The notes under the pieces: generated by a model
Told to the model about the DNA's origin: nothing
What the model saw: the letters and a program-made list of their open reading frames with translations, nothing else
Database searches by the model: none
Source of the DNA: an uncultured Hyphomicrobiaceae bacterium
Lineage (GTDB): Bacteria; Pseudomonadota; Alphaproteobacteria; Rhizobiales; CALHAX01
Direction of reading: 5' to 3'
Assembly: GCA_937931785.1 (NCBI GenBank)
Contig: CALHAX010000098.1
Coordinates: forward strand, 1 to 35,221
DNA: 35,221 nucleotides
Shown here: one piece after another, positions 7,609 through 15,678 of the stretch
Layout: every line of letters begins with the position of its first letter
Position numbering within the stretch: the first letter of the stretch is position 1
Position numbers and translations under genes: made by a program

Positions 7609-7916
7609 TGCGCACGATATCTAGCGAAACCAGCACGGTCACAAAATTGATGGCCGCAAACCCTTCCGAATTTACGCGCGGCATGGAGCGCGTGACGCGA
7701 GACATGACGGCGCGTAAGGACGGGGAGGTAACAATAATCAATCTTCCGGGTGGAACGGTGTCCATCACGTATAGCCCGAAGGAAGGTCGCCGCCTCAGTC
7801 CCCTGATTGTGATGCCGGCCGCCGATGTGATATTCACGTTCACCAACGTCGAGGAAGCGGATCGCGCGGCCTTCATTGCCAAATTCGACCTCGTCTTCCA
7901 GCGTGGCGGCGGTTAA
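7608..7916 (+). CDS. Small AOR-operon protein of unknown function, Gly-Gly-Gly C-terminus
   Basis: This protein of about 102 residues starts at ATG 7608 inside the stop of the MoaD-like gene (TAATG), which fixes the start better than the upstream codon at 7584. It is soluble and contains a central beta-rich part (VTIINLPGGTVSITYSP, then RRLSPLIVMPAADVIFTF) and a helix, EADRAAFIAKFDLVF, ending RGGG. I do not recognise a named domain. Its coupling to the sulfur carrier and its place at the end of the operon suggest a role in tungsten cofactor handling or enzyme maturation. The triple-glycine end resembles the tails of ubiquitin-like proteins, but no such fold is evident from sequence alone. Confidence 0.8.
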   Translation: MRTISSETSTVTKLMAANPSEFTRGMERVTRDMTARKDGEVTIINLPGGTVSITYSPKEGRRLSPLIVMPAADVIFTFTNVEEADRAAFIAKFDLVFQRGGG

Positions 7917-7928
7917 CCCAAATCAACC

Positions 7929-7948
7929 ATGCGACCTGATGGTCGCAT
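7929..7948 (+). terminator. Hairpin after the AOR operon
   Basis: ATGCGACC and GGTCGCAT form a perfect 8-bp stem with a TGAT loop, starting 13 bases after the last operon gene. There is no clear T run after it, so it may end transcription weakly, protect the 3' end, or be an operator for the genes downstream. Confidence 0.4.
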
Positions 7949-8038
7949 CTGGCACTTCATAAAATTTGAAATCGTATTAAGGTTCGAATCACTGGCTGCT
8001 CCGTTGAGTTGACAGGCAAAGCATACAAGAAGCGTGAA

Positions 8039-8062
8039 GCGGCTCTCCCGTTACAGAGCCGC
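8039..8062 (+). promoter_or_regulatory. Inverted repeat ahead of the desaturase gene
   Basis: GCGGCTCT at 8039-8046 pairs perfectly with AGAGCCGC at 8055-8062 around an 8-base spacer, and it ends 25 bases before the chosen GTG start of the desaturase. It could be a protein-binding operator or a leader hairpin. A nearby TTGACA at 8009-8014 has no -10 element at the right distance, so the promoter is not located. Confidence 0.4.
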
Positions 8063-8087
8063 GACAGGAAAGCAACAGAGGAACGCA

Positions 8088-9062
8088 GTGACGAAAAGAG
8101 CGGGCTCGGGGGAGCCTGAAAACCACCATATGCATCATGGCAGATCGCAACCCCACACCAGTTGGACCATAGAATGGCCAACGTGGGGATTGATTGCGGT
8201 GTGTTATGGGGGGTGGCTCACTCTAACGTACGCATACCATTCTATCCCGCTCTGGATATTTGCACCCTGCACCGCCTATATCGTTGCGCTTCATTCTTCT
8301 CTCCAGCACGAAATTCTCCACGGTCATCCAACACGCAATGCCACAATCAACGAGGTGATGGTTTATTTCCCCCTTGGCCTGTTCGTCCCGTACCGTCGTT
8401 TCCGCAACACCCACCTTCGTCATCACTGCGATGAACGCCTGACAGATCCCTACGACGATCCGGAAAGCTGGTATGTTTGCCCAGAAAAATGGGGGCAGTC
8501 GTCCGGTGTAATACGATTGTTGCTTCGCATAAACGCGACACTGGGTGGTCGCCTGATCATTGGTCCAGGCCTCGCGATGTTTGGGCTCCTCCGTCAGGAT
8601 GCGCGTGATATCCTCTCCGGTAAGGCGCCACTCACGGCTCGTGCCTGGCTCCATCATGTGATCGGCCTTGTGGTTGTGAGTCTATGGCTGGTCGGAATTT
8701 GCGGAATGAACCTCTGGACGTACATATTCTGCACTGCGTACCCCGGCATGAGTCTCCTTCTCATTCGCAGCTACGCGGAACATCGTGCGAGCGAAGATCC
8801 AAACCACCGCACAGCAATCATCGAAGCTTCACCGTTCTTCAGTCTTCTTTTCCTGAACAACAATCTGCATTACGTACATCACCAAAGACCACGTGTGCCT
8901 TGGTATGACCTTCCACGTCTGTACCGTGCTAGCGCCGAGGAGTTCCATGTTCGTAACGCAGGCTACGGATTTTGTGGTTACGGTGATTTGTTCCGTCGCC
9001 ACTTTTTTCGTGCGCACGATGATATCGTGCATCCTCTAAGCCCGAAAGAAAGGAAGCAATGA
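8088..9062 (+). CDS. Membrane fatty acid desaturase family protein
   Basis: This integral membrane di-iron protein carries the three histidine boxes of the family: HEILH near residues 75-79, HLRHH near 108-112 and HYVHH near 260. Hydrophobic segments lie before the first box and between the second and third. The GTG at 8088 is the best start because AGAGGA at 8077-8082 precedes it by 5 bases; the ATG at 8034 has no such site. Members desaturate acyl chains, while close relatives act on other lipids or amino-alcohol substrates, so the substrate is open. It overlaps the next gene by four bases (ATGA), so the pair is coupled. No partner ferredoxin or reductase is adjacent. Confidence 0.88.
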   Translation: MTKRAGSGEPENHHMHHGRSQPHTSWTIEWPTWGLIAVCYGGWLTLTYAYHSIPLWIFAPCTAYIVALHSSLQHEILHGHPTRNATINEVMVYFPLGLFVPYRRFRNTHLRHHCDERLTDPYDDPESWYVCPEKWGQSSGVIRLLLRINATLGGRLIIGPGLAMFGLLRQDARDILSGKAPLTARAWLHHVIGLVVVSLWLVGICGMNLWTYIFCTAYPGMSLLLIRSYAEHRASEDPNHRTAIIEASPFFSLLFLNNNLHYVHHQRPRVPWYDLPRLYRASAEEFHVRNAGYGFCGYGDLFRRHFFRAHDDIVHPLSPKERKQ

Positions 9063-9859
9063 TTGCGTCTCTCCCGATGTATCGCAACACTGCGACCCAG
9101 GGAGCCTGTGATCGCTTCTGGACCGTCTGGGCAGAAAAACTTCGCAAACGTGGCATAGACGCCCCTATGCACCTGACAATCGAGGACGATGCTGAATCCA
9201 CGTGGTCTGATCCGGCGTTATTGATCTCCCAGACGTGTGGATACCCTTATGCCTCCAGCCTCCGGGACAAAGTACGCCTTGTCGCCACGCCACACTACGC
9301 GGTCGAGGGATGCAATGGCCCAGCCTATTGCAGCTGGATTGTTGTCCATGTCGACAGCATAGCAACTATTCTTCAGGATCTTGAGGGGCTTCGCGTTGCG
9401 TTCAATGGTTCTGGATCGCAGTCGGGCTACAACAATTTTCGCGCCGCCATCGCACCACTGACCCACGGTAAAAAGTTTTTTTCCGAAACTCATCAAACGG
9501 GAAGCCATGCAGAATCGATGCGTTACGTAGCCGATGGAAAAGCCGACTGCGCCGCCATCGATGCCGTCAGCTGGGTGCTGACGCTCGAAGAAGAGCCTTT
9601 ACTTGAAAAAAAACTACGGCGCATGGCTATAACGCCAGAAGTTCCCGGATTGCCGTTCATCACATCAGCAGATCGCAGCGATGAAGACGTGACTGCCATG
9701 CGCAATGCTCTCTTGGATACGTTGTGCGATGCCACTCTGAGCGAAGACCTGGCGATACTGAAACTGTGCGGAGCAACCGTTCTTGATGACAGTGCATATG
9801 ACGTCTGCCTGACGATGGAGCGCGCCGCGGTCGAAGCCGGTTATCCCAGATTGGCCTGA
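9059..9859 (+). CDS. PhnD-like phosphate/phosphonate-type substrate-binding protein without signal peptide
   Basis: This 266-residue protein belongs to the PhnD/SsuA-type periplasmic binding fold. It starts ASLPMYRNTATQGACDRFW, has the ligand-site region SQTCGYPYASSL, the central LRVAFNGSGSQSGYNNFR and the second-lobe ADGKADCAAIDAVSW. These follow the family layout, but no signal peptide or lipobox precedes the first strand, and no permease or ATPase genes are next to it. It therefore probably works in the cytoplasm, perhaps as a ligand sensor or a partner of the desaturase with which it overlaps by four bases. An unseen upstream signal sequence is excluded by the overlap, because the preceding codons encode the desaturase in another frame. 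Confidence 0.82.
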   Translation: MIASLPMYRNTATQGACDRFWTVWAEKLRKRGIDAPMHLTIEDDAESTWSDPALLISQTCGYPYASSLRDKVRLVATPHYAVEGCNGPAYCSWIVVHVDSIATILQDLEGLRVAFNGSGSQSGYNNFRAAIAPLTHGKKFFSETHQTGSHAESMRYVADGKADCAAIDAVSWVLTLEEEPLLEKKLRRMAITPEVPGLPFITSADRSDEDVTAMRNALLDTLCDATLSEDLAILKLCGATVLDDSAYDVCLTMERAAVEAGYPRLA

Positions 9860-9995
9860 CCGGACGTCGCCAATGTGTAAAAATCCTTAGTGCCAGTCAT
9901 GCCGGGGGATTGCGTCGCCCGAATCGCTTGTCTATTGCGAAGGATCAAGAATTGAAGCGGAGCAATCGCTCGCGAAAACGAAGTGAGGACACCCC

Positions 9996-12422
9996 ATGGC
10001 AGAACTTCAGAGCCACGCCAAATGCGTGATCATCGGTGGTGGCGTCATGGGTGTCGGGCTCCTTTATCATCTGGCTGAGGAAGGTTGGACCGATACGGTG
10101 CTTGTCGAGAAAGGCGAGCTGACGTCCGGTTCTACGTGGCATGCCGCAGGGCAGTGTCCGCACTTCACGGGCTCATATAATCTTGCCAAGATCCATTACG
10201 AAGGCACGATCCTGTATCCCAAACTCGAAGAGCTGACCGGACAGGCCGTCTCGTGGCACGGCTGCGGTGGCGTGCGGCTGGCGCAGACCGATGCTGAGGT
10301 GGAGTGGTTCCATCACGTGGCGGGCATGGCGCCTTTGATCGGCTATGAGTGCGAAGTCGTTGGCCCGGAAGACATCAAGCAGTATCACCCATACCTTGAA
10401 ACGTTCGACGTGAAGGCCGGTTTCGTGACGTTCACAGATGGTCACGTTGCCCCCGCCGACGTGACAATGGCCATGGCCGCTGGAGCGCGAAAGCACGGCG
10501 TTACGATTTCCAAACGCAACCGCGTCACAGATGTCAATTTGCTTCCGTCCGGCGAATGGCAGGTTGTGACCGAGCAAGGTACGATCACATGTGAGCATGT
10601 CGTGAATGCCTGTGGTTCCTACGCGGACATCGTTGGCTCCTGGACCGGACATAATGTGCCGATAGCTAATATGCTGCATCATTACATTATCACCGAGCCG
10701 CTCCAGGAACTCGTTGATATGGAGAAAGAACTTCCTGTTATTCGCGACCCTTACTCGCACTGTTACATCCGCGAGGAAGCGAACGGCATCCTGATCGGTC
10801 CATATGAAACCGCTGGCGCAACGACCTGTTTCAACGATGGCATATCCTGGGATTTCGAGAACGAACTCGTCCCGGACGAGATGGATCGTCTGATGCCATG
10901 GCTCGAGAAAGCGACCGAGCGTTTCCCAATGTTCGAGAAGGCGGGCCTGAAGTCAGTTATCTCCGGCGCGATCACCCACACACCGGACGCGAATTTCCTC
11001 CTCGGCCCCGCACCGGGCGCAGCCAACTACTGGATGGCGAATGGCGCGTCCATCGGGATCTGCCAGGGCGCAGGGGCAGGCAAGTATCTCGCCCAGTGGA
11101 TGGTCCACGGTGCCGCCGACATCAACATGGCCGAGTTCGACCCGCGCCGCTTCGGTCCGTGGGCCACATTGGAATACGCCAAGGTCACGTCGATCAACGA
11201 CTACCAGAACATGTACACCTGCCTGCCGCCCGGTGATCAGCACGAAGCAGGTCGTCCCGTCCGCACATCAAGCCTCTACGACAAGCACAAGGCCGCCGGT
11301 GGTCTCTTTCAGCAAGTCATGGGCTGGGAACGCGTCCGCTGGTACGACACGGCGGGTGAGGGAGAAAAATACTCCTGGAAGCGATCGAACTGGTGGGGCG
11401 CTGTGAAAGAGGAGGCGCTCGCTGTCCGCAATGCGGTCGGCCTGATGGACCTTTCGACGTTTGCCAAGTTCGACGTTCGTGGCAGGGATGCTGCCACCGT
11501 CCTCAATCGTATCACAGCCAACAAGATGCCCCGCAAGGATGGCGGCATCGTCCTCACCCACTTCCTGAACGAGGGTGGACGGATCATGGGTGAAGCCACG
11601 ATTACGCGAATGGCTGAGGATCACTTCTATGTTCTGGTGGGAGCAACGGCACAACACACCGACTTTGATTGTATCACGAATGCCGTACAGGACGGGGAAG
11701 ACCTTATCATCGAGGATCATACGGAAAAGGTCGGCACACTGGTGCTCGCCGGCCCGAAGGCGCGCGATGTGCTCTCCGCTGTAACATCCGATGACGTGAG
11801 CCACGAGAATTTCCGCTGGCTGACCGGAAAGGTTATCTCCATTGAGGGGACAGAGATCGTCGCACTGCGTGTGAACTACGTCGGCGAACTCGGTTGGGAG
11901 CTGCATGGACCAATGGACAAGCTGCCTGCGATCTTCGATGCGCTGATGGCAGCGGGTGAGCCGCACGGCATTCGCCTGTTCGGCTCCTATGCCATGAACG
12001 CCCTGCGGATGGAAAAAGCCTATCGCGGTTACGGCAGCGACATTACCACCGAGATCACCATGGTCGAAGGCGATATGGAACGCTTTGTCGACTGGGACGG
12101 CGCGGAGTTCGTTGGCAAGCAGGCCACACTCAATTCCAGGCAGCAAGGTGCGCGCATCAAGCTGGTATACCTTGAGGTCGATGCGAAAGACGCGGATTGT
12201 GTTGGTGGTGAAACGGTCTACGCAGGCGATAAACCTGTTGGCGTTACGACCACCGGTGGTTACGGTTTCGCCGTCGAAAAGTCTCTCGCCTTCGCTTACG
12301 TTGAACCGGAGCTTGCGTCCGACGGAGGTGTTTTCACCATCGACATCCTTGGCGAACGCCGTGCCGCAAAAATCATCCCGCAACCTGCGTATGATCCAAA
12401 GAACGAACGACTGCGGAGCTAA
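9996..12422 (+). CDS. FAD-dependent dimethylglycine/sarcosine dehydrogenase with GcvT domain
   Basis: This 808-residue two-part enzyme has an N-terminal DAO-type flavin domain, with CVIIGGGVMGVGLLYHL at 10-26 and the STWHAAG motif whose H49 is the residue that binds FAD covalently in this family. It has a C-terminal tetrahydrofolate-binding GcvT-like domain from about residue 430 to the end. Such enzymes demethylate methylated glycines, feeding one-carbon units to folate. A GTGAGGAC ribosome site precedes ATG 9996. The length matches intact family members and no break is seen. Whether the substrate is dimethylglycine, sarcosine or another N-methyl compound cannot be read from sequence. The gene stands alone, 136 bases after the PhnD-like gene. 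Confidence 0.93.
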   Translation: MAELQSHAKCVIIGGGVMGVGLLYHLAEEGWTDTVLVEKGELTSGSTWHAAGQCPHFTGSYNLAKIHYEGTILYPKLEELTGQAVSWHGCGGVRLAQTDAEVEWFHHVAGMAPLIGYECEVVGPEDIKQYHPYLETFDVKAGFVTFTDGHVAPADVTMAMAAGARKHGVTISKRNRVTDVNLLPSGEWQVVTEQGTITCEHVVNACGSYADIVGSWTGHNVPIANMLHHYIITEPLQELVDMEKELPVIRDPYSHCYIREEANGILIGPYETAGATTCFNDGISWDFENELVPDEMDRLMPWLEKATERFPMFEKAGLKSVISGAITHTPDANFLLGPAPGAANYWMANGASIGICQGAGAGKYLAQWMVHGAADINMAEFDPRRFGPWATLEYAKVTSINDYQNMYTCLPPGDQHEAGRPVRTSSLYDKHKAAGGLFQQVMGWERVRWYDTAGEGEKYSWKRSNWWGAVKEEALAVRNAVGLMDLSTFAKFDVRGRDAATVLNRITANKMPRKDGGIVLTHFLNEGGRIMGEATITRMAEDHFYVLVGATAQHTDFDCITNAVQDGEDLIIEDHTEKVGTLVLAGPKARDVLSAVTSDDVSHENFRWLTGKVISIEGTEIVALRVNYVGELGWELHGPMDKLPAIFDALMAAGEPHGIRLFGSYAMNALRMEKAYRGYGSDITTEITMVEGDMERFVDWDGAEFVGKQATLNSRQQGARIKLVYLEVDAKDADCVGGETVYAGDKPVGVTTTGGYGFAVEKSLAFAYVEPELASDGGVFTIDILGERRAAKIIPQPAYDPKNERLRS

Positions 12423-12550
12423 AGTATTGAAATAAACCCCGGTGGTTTCCGCGATGGGCATCGAGGTGCGATACTTGTGAGCCATGATTCCAATTGAATC
12501 AAACGCGCTATAAGATACGGCAGATCAGGTCATAGTAAATTGAGCCCACC

Positions 12551-13231
12551 ATGCCAGACAGTCTTTCCGTAGTCATGATCGGCGCAACAGGTGCTGTGGG
12601 CGGTCATGTCGTTGAAACGCTTGTCGGCAGAGACAACCTGAAACAGTTGACGCTGCTTGGCCGTCGGCCGGTCGAAGGCGTGACCAGTGAAGTGGTGCGT
12701 CAACACGCAATCGATATTTTTGATCCATCCACCTATGAGGCATATCTGTCTGGGCATCGCACGGCCATCTGCACATTGGGGGTGGGGGAGCCAACCAAGA
12801 CCAGCCGACACGACCTCGTGAAAATCGACAAAACGGCAGTGCTCGACTTTGCTACGGCATGCAAGGTCGCTGGCGTCAGACATTTCGAATTACTGGGCTC
12901 AGTCGGTTCAAACTCCAGATCCTGCTCTTTTTTTCTGCGAACCAAAGGTGAACTGCAGGACGGGTTGCGGGCACTCGATTTCGAACGCCTGAGCTTGTTC
13001 CAACCATCAATGATACTCACGCCCACCAATCGCTACGGCCTCTCTCAGGCTCTGACGCTTGCGGTCTGGCCTTACCTGACGCCGGTTCTGGCAGGGGGAC
13101 TGCGCATATACCGCGGCATTCGGGTGGATATGCTGGGGCGTGCGATTGCCAACAATATCACGAAAGGCAAGGTGGGAACCGAGGTGCTCTTCTGGGACGA
13201 CTTCATGTCGTTGTCCGGTGAGAAGATTTAA
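12551..13231 (+). CDS. TIP30-like NAD(P)-binding oxidoreductase
   Basis: This 226-residue atypical short-chain dehydrogenase has an N-terminal Rossmann motif (VVMIGATGAVGGHVVETLVG) and the segments VRHFELLGSVGSN and RLSLFQPSMILTPTNRYG that mark the HTATIP2/TIP30-like group. The family binds NAD(P) but its bacterial role is mostly unknown. No strong ribosome site precedes the ATG at 12551, but it is the natural start of the fold. It ends 6 bases from the end of the convergent cyclopropane synthase gene, and no terminator hairpin is visible between them. Confidence 0.85.
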   Translation: MPDSLSVVMIGATGAVGGHVVETLVGRDNLKQLTLLGRRPVEGVTSEVVRQHAIDIFDPSTYEAYLSGHRTAICTLGVGEPTKTSRHDLVKIDKTAVLDFATACKVAGVRHFELLGSVGSNSRSCSFFLRTKGELQDGLRALDFERLSLFQPSMILTPTNRYGLSQALTLAVWPYLTPVLAGGLRIYRGIRVDMLGRAIANNITKGKVGTEVLFWDDFMSLSGEKI

Positions 13232-13237
13232 GCACTT

Positions 13238-14476
13238 CTATAACCGTTCTGCTTCCCTCTTCTTCAACTCCTGCAATGCCTCGAAAATATAATCACGGCG
13301 GATGGAACTGGCGTCGCGGTTGCGCGAGAGCTGCATGTGAAACACTTCTTGTGCACCGGTCTGAAACATCATCTCGCAGCTGACAAGATAAAATTCCCAC
13401 ATCCGGCAGAACCGTTCGTCGTACATTTCGGCAACGCGGTCGCGGTTGGCTTCAAAGCGTGTGTGCCAGTGCCGCAATGTCATGGCGTAATGCAACCGCA
13501 GGAATTCGCAATCCGTCACCCAGAGCCGGTTTCGCTCGACCACGGGGAACACTTCCGAAAGGGCAGGGGAGTAGGCGCCAGGGAAGATATACTTGCGCAA
13601 CCAGGCACTCGCCGTGCTTGGCGGGCTCATATGGCCGATGGAGTGCAGCAGCATGACACCATCATCCGGCATCAACTCGTTCACCTTGCCGAAGAACTCG
13701 TCGTAGCGTGGCACACCCACATGTTCAAACATGCCGACAGATACAATCCGATCGTACTGCTGGTTCAACTCACGGTAATCGCGCAACTCGAATTTCACAC
13801 GGTCGCTGACACCGGCTTCCTTGGCACGCTCTACCGCAAGCGCATGTTGTTCCGTCGACAGCGTCACACCGTGAACGTGGACGTCCTCCATCTGGGCGAG
13901 GTAAATCGCAAGACCGCCCCAACCACACCCAATATCAAGAATCTTCTGGCCGGGCTGGAGGTCGAGCTTCGCCGCGATCAATCGACATTTCGCAACCTGC
14001 GCTGCCTCAAGTGTGTCGTCGTCATTTTCAAAATAGGCACACGAGTAGAACAAGCCATCGTCCAGGAACAGTCGGTAGAAGTCGTTCCCGACATCGTAAT
14101 GATGCGCAATGTTTTGCTGTGCCTTGCCGATCGGGTTTGACTGTTGAAAACGTTTCAAACGTCTCGAAACGGCGCCTGCAACGCGTTGAAATCCTCGTGG
14201 TCGCCCTGTTGGCTTGTTCCGGTTTGTTGAAATGAGAGTCAGGAATTCACGCAGCGAGGAGTCCGGGAAGCTCAGTGTGCCATCCATGTAGGCTTCGCCC
14301 GCAGCCAGTTCTGTATTGAAGAACAGCGACTTGTAAAGCTTGGGATCTGTCAGCGCCATGGTCACTGATGGTCCCGGTGCTCGACCGCCAAACACATGTG
14401 TACCCCCGTCCGCATCGGTTACGGTGAGCGTGCCGACCTGCACAAGATGGGACAACAGTTTCGAAAGTGGGAACAT
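13238..14476 (-). CDS. cfa: Cyclopropane-fatty-acyl-phospholipid synthase family methyltransferase
   Basis: This 412-residue SAM-dependent enzyme methylenates the double bonds of unsaturated phospholipid acyl chains. Visible features are an N-terminal lipid-binding region, NIAHHYDVGNDFYRLFLD, the SAM motif KILDIGCGWGGLAIYLA, SVGMFEHVG and the tail region WHTRFEANRD. The start is ATG 14476, supported by GAGGAGAGG immediately upstream on the coding strand; the codon at 14491 lies upstream of that site. The protein has the usual family length and no missing motif. The window also contains a desaturase, so membrane lipid unsaturation and its later cyclopropanation may both be served here, although the genes are not in one operon. 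Confidence 0.93.
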   Translation of the reverse strand: MFPLSKLLSHLVQVGTLTVTDADGGTHVFGGRAPGPSVTMALTDPKLYKSLFFNTELAAGEAYMDGTLSFPDSSLREFLTLISTNRNKPTGRPRGFQRVAGAVSRRLKRFQQSNPIGKAQQNIAHHYDVGNDFYRLFLDDGLFYSCAYFENDDDTLEAAQVAKCRLIAAKLDLQPGQKILDIGCGWGGLAIYLAQMEDVHVHGVTLSTEQHALAVERAKEAGVSDRVKFELRDYRELNQQYDRIVSVGMFEHVGVPRYDEFFGKVNELMPDDGVMLLHSIGHMSPPSTASAWLRKYIFPGAYSPALSEVFPVVERNRLWVTDCEFLRLHYAMTLRHWHTRFEANRDRVAEMYDERFCRMWEFYLVSCEMMFQTGAQEVFHMQLSRNRDASSIRRDYIFEALQELKKREAERL

Positions 14477-14574
14477 GCCCTCTCCTCGCATTCACAACAT
14501 TTGGCCGGCGAAGGCCGGGACGCGCCGGACTGGTTAGCACGGTTGCAATGCGAGATGTAAGAGCGGGAAGGTCG

Positions 14575-15528
14575 TTACTCCAATGCGCGGCGTAACAGAA
14601 ATGGCAACGTCAAGCTGAGGCCGAGGAATCGCAGCAACTGGTGCCCGGCAACAAATGCCGCATCGTAGCCGAGCGAAAATGCCAGCACGGACATGGTGTC
14701 CAACCCGCCTGGCGAAAATGCGAGCCAGATGTGACCGAATGCGTCTCCGAGAAGCAACGCAATTAGCCACGCCCCCGCGGCCGTAATTCCGGCAGAGATG
14801 GCGAACACGGCCAACCCCGCTACGGCGCTTTCGACAAGCAGTGCACGGTCAATCCCGGCAAAGCGGGTGCCAATGACGATTCCGGTGCCTATGAAGCCTG
14901 GCCAGGCGAACCACTCAGGCACACCGCCCTCGATCACACCGGCACCTGACAGGACAATCCCCGCAATCATCGAACCGACAAACTCCGGTGCCGCAATACG
15001 CAGATGCGACGCAACGAGACTTGCAGCCACTGCAAGCAAGGCCAGCCCGCCAAGCTGAATGATTGTAATGTGCGGTGTGGTGTTCAACGTCGCAGTCGCA
15101 CCAACGCCGGCCAACCCCAGAACAGCGGGGATAACAAGAAACAACGCACCAATGCGTACGGTCTGCAGCACTGCGACGCGGCGGACGTCAGCGCCAATAT
15201 CCTCTGCAAATGCAAGAACGAAGGAGAACGCCCCTGGCACGCACGACATGACGGCTGTCTTGCGGTCGAGCTGATAGACTCGCATCAGAAACCATGGTCC
15301 GACAAGCATCAGGATCACAACACAGACGGCCAGTCCCGCAAGACTGAGTGGCCAGGTTGGTAGCGAAGCGAGGGTGCTCTGGCTGACACCGGCACCGAGC
15401 GTGGCCCCCATGACGGTGAAGGCACCGCGGCGAAAGATATTTGGTACGCCGATGGGAGCACCGGCCAGTGCAGCCAATGCGACGGCCGCCATGGCACCGC
15501 TCAGCAGTCCTGCAGGAAAGCCACTCAA
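14575..15528 (-). CDS. AbrB-family (AmoA-like) integral membrane protein
   Basis: The protein has at least 317 residues and about nine or ten hydrophobic segments in two related halves, as in the AbrB-duplication family (once annotated as ammonia monooxygenase). Typical pieces are RRGAFTVMGATLGAGVS, KTAVMSCVPGAFSFVLAFA and the second-half HIWLAFSPGGLDTMSVLAF. The role of this family is poorly known; a transport or regulatory role has been proposed. The listed start is a TTG at 15528, but the same frame continues upstream with a clearly hydrophobic family-like stretch (LPFIVTLLIGTTGGILG) and has no ATG, GTG or TTG there before the in-frame TAG. The true 5' end is therefore uncertain (see findings). 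Confidence 0.8.
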   Translation of the reverse strand: MSGFPAGLLSGAMAAVALAALAGAPIGVPNIFRRGAFTVMGATLGAGVSQSTLASLPTWPLSLAGLAVCVVILMLVGPWFLMRVYQLDRKTAVMSCVPGAFSFVLAFAEDIGADVRRVAVLQTVRIGALFLVIPAVLGLAGVGATATLNTTPHITIIQLGGLALLAVAASLVASHLRIAAPEFVGSMIAGIVLSGAGVIEGGVPEWFAWPGFIGTGIVIGTRFAGIDRALLVESAVAGLAVFAISAGITAAGAWLIALLLGDAFGHIWLAFSPGGLDTMSVLAFSLGYDAAFVAGHQLLRFLGLSLTLPFLLRRALE

Positions 15529-15678
15529 ATGACCGAGAATCCCACCGGTCGTGCCGATCAGCAGCGTAACAATGAAAGGCAGAGCAGACTCCGCGTCATG
15601 CGAGGGGCAAGGCCCTCGACGCTATCACGAGCTTATGTAGCGTCACAACGGGGCAACGCATATTGCCGTAGCGCCTGC

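Noticed and set aside
8009-8037. TTGACA-based promoter for the desaturase
   Set aside because: No acceptable -10 element is found 15-19 bases downstream.
12434-12448. AAACC-CCGGT-GGTTT hairpin after the dehydrogenase gene
   Set aside because: The stem is only five pairs with no T run, so it is too weak to call a terminator.
13337-14140. Plus-strand frame of 267 residues opposite the cyclopropane synthase gene
   Set aside because: It is a shadow of the real minus-strand gene, with no family-like motif.
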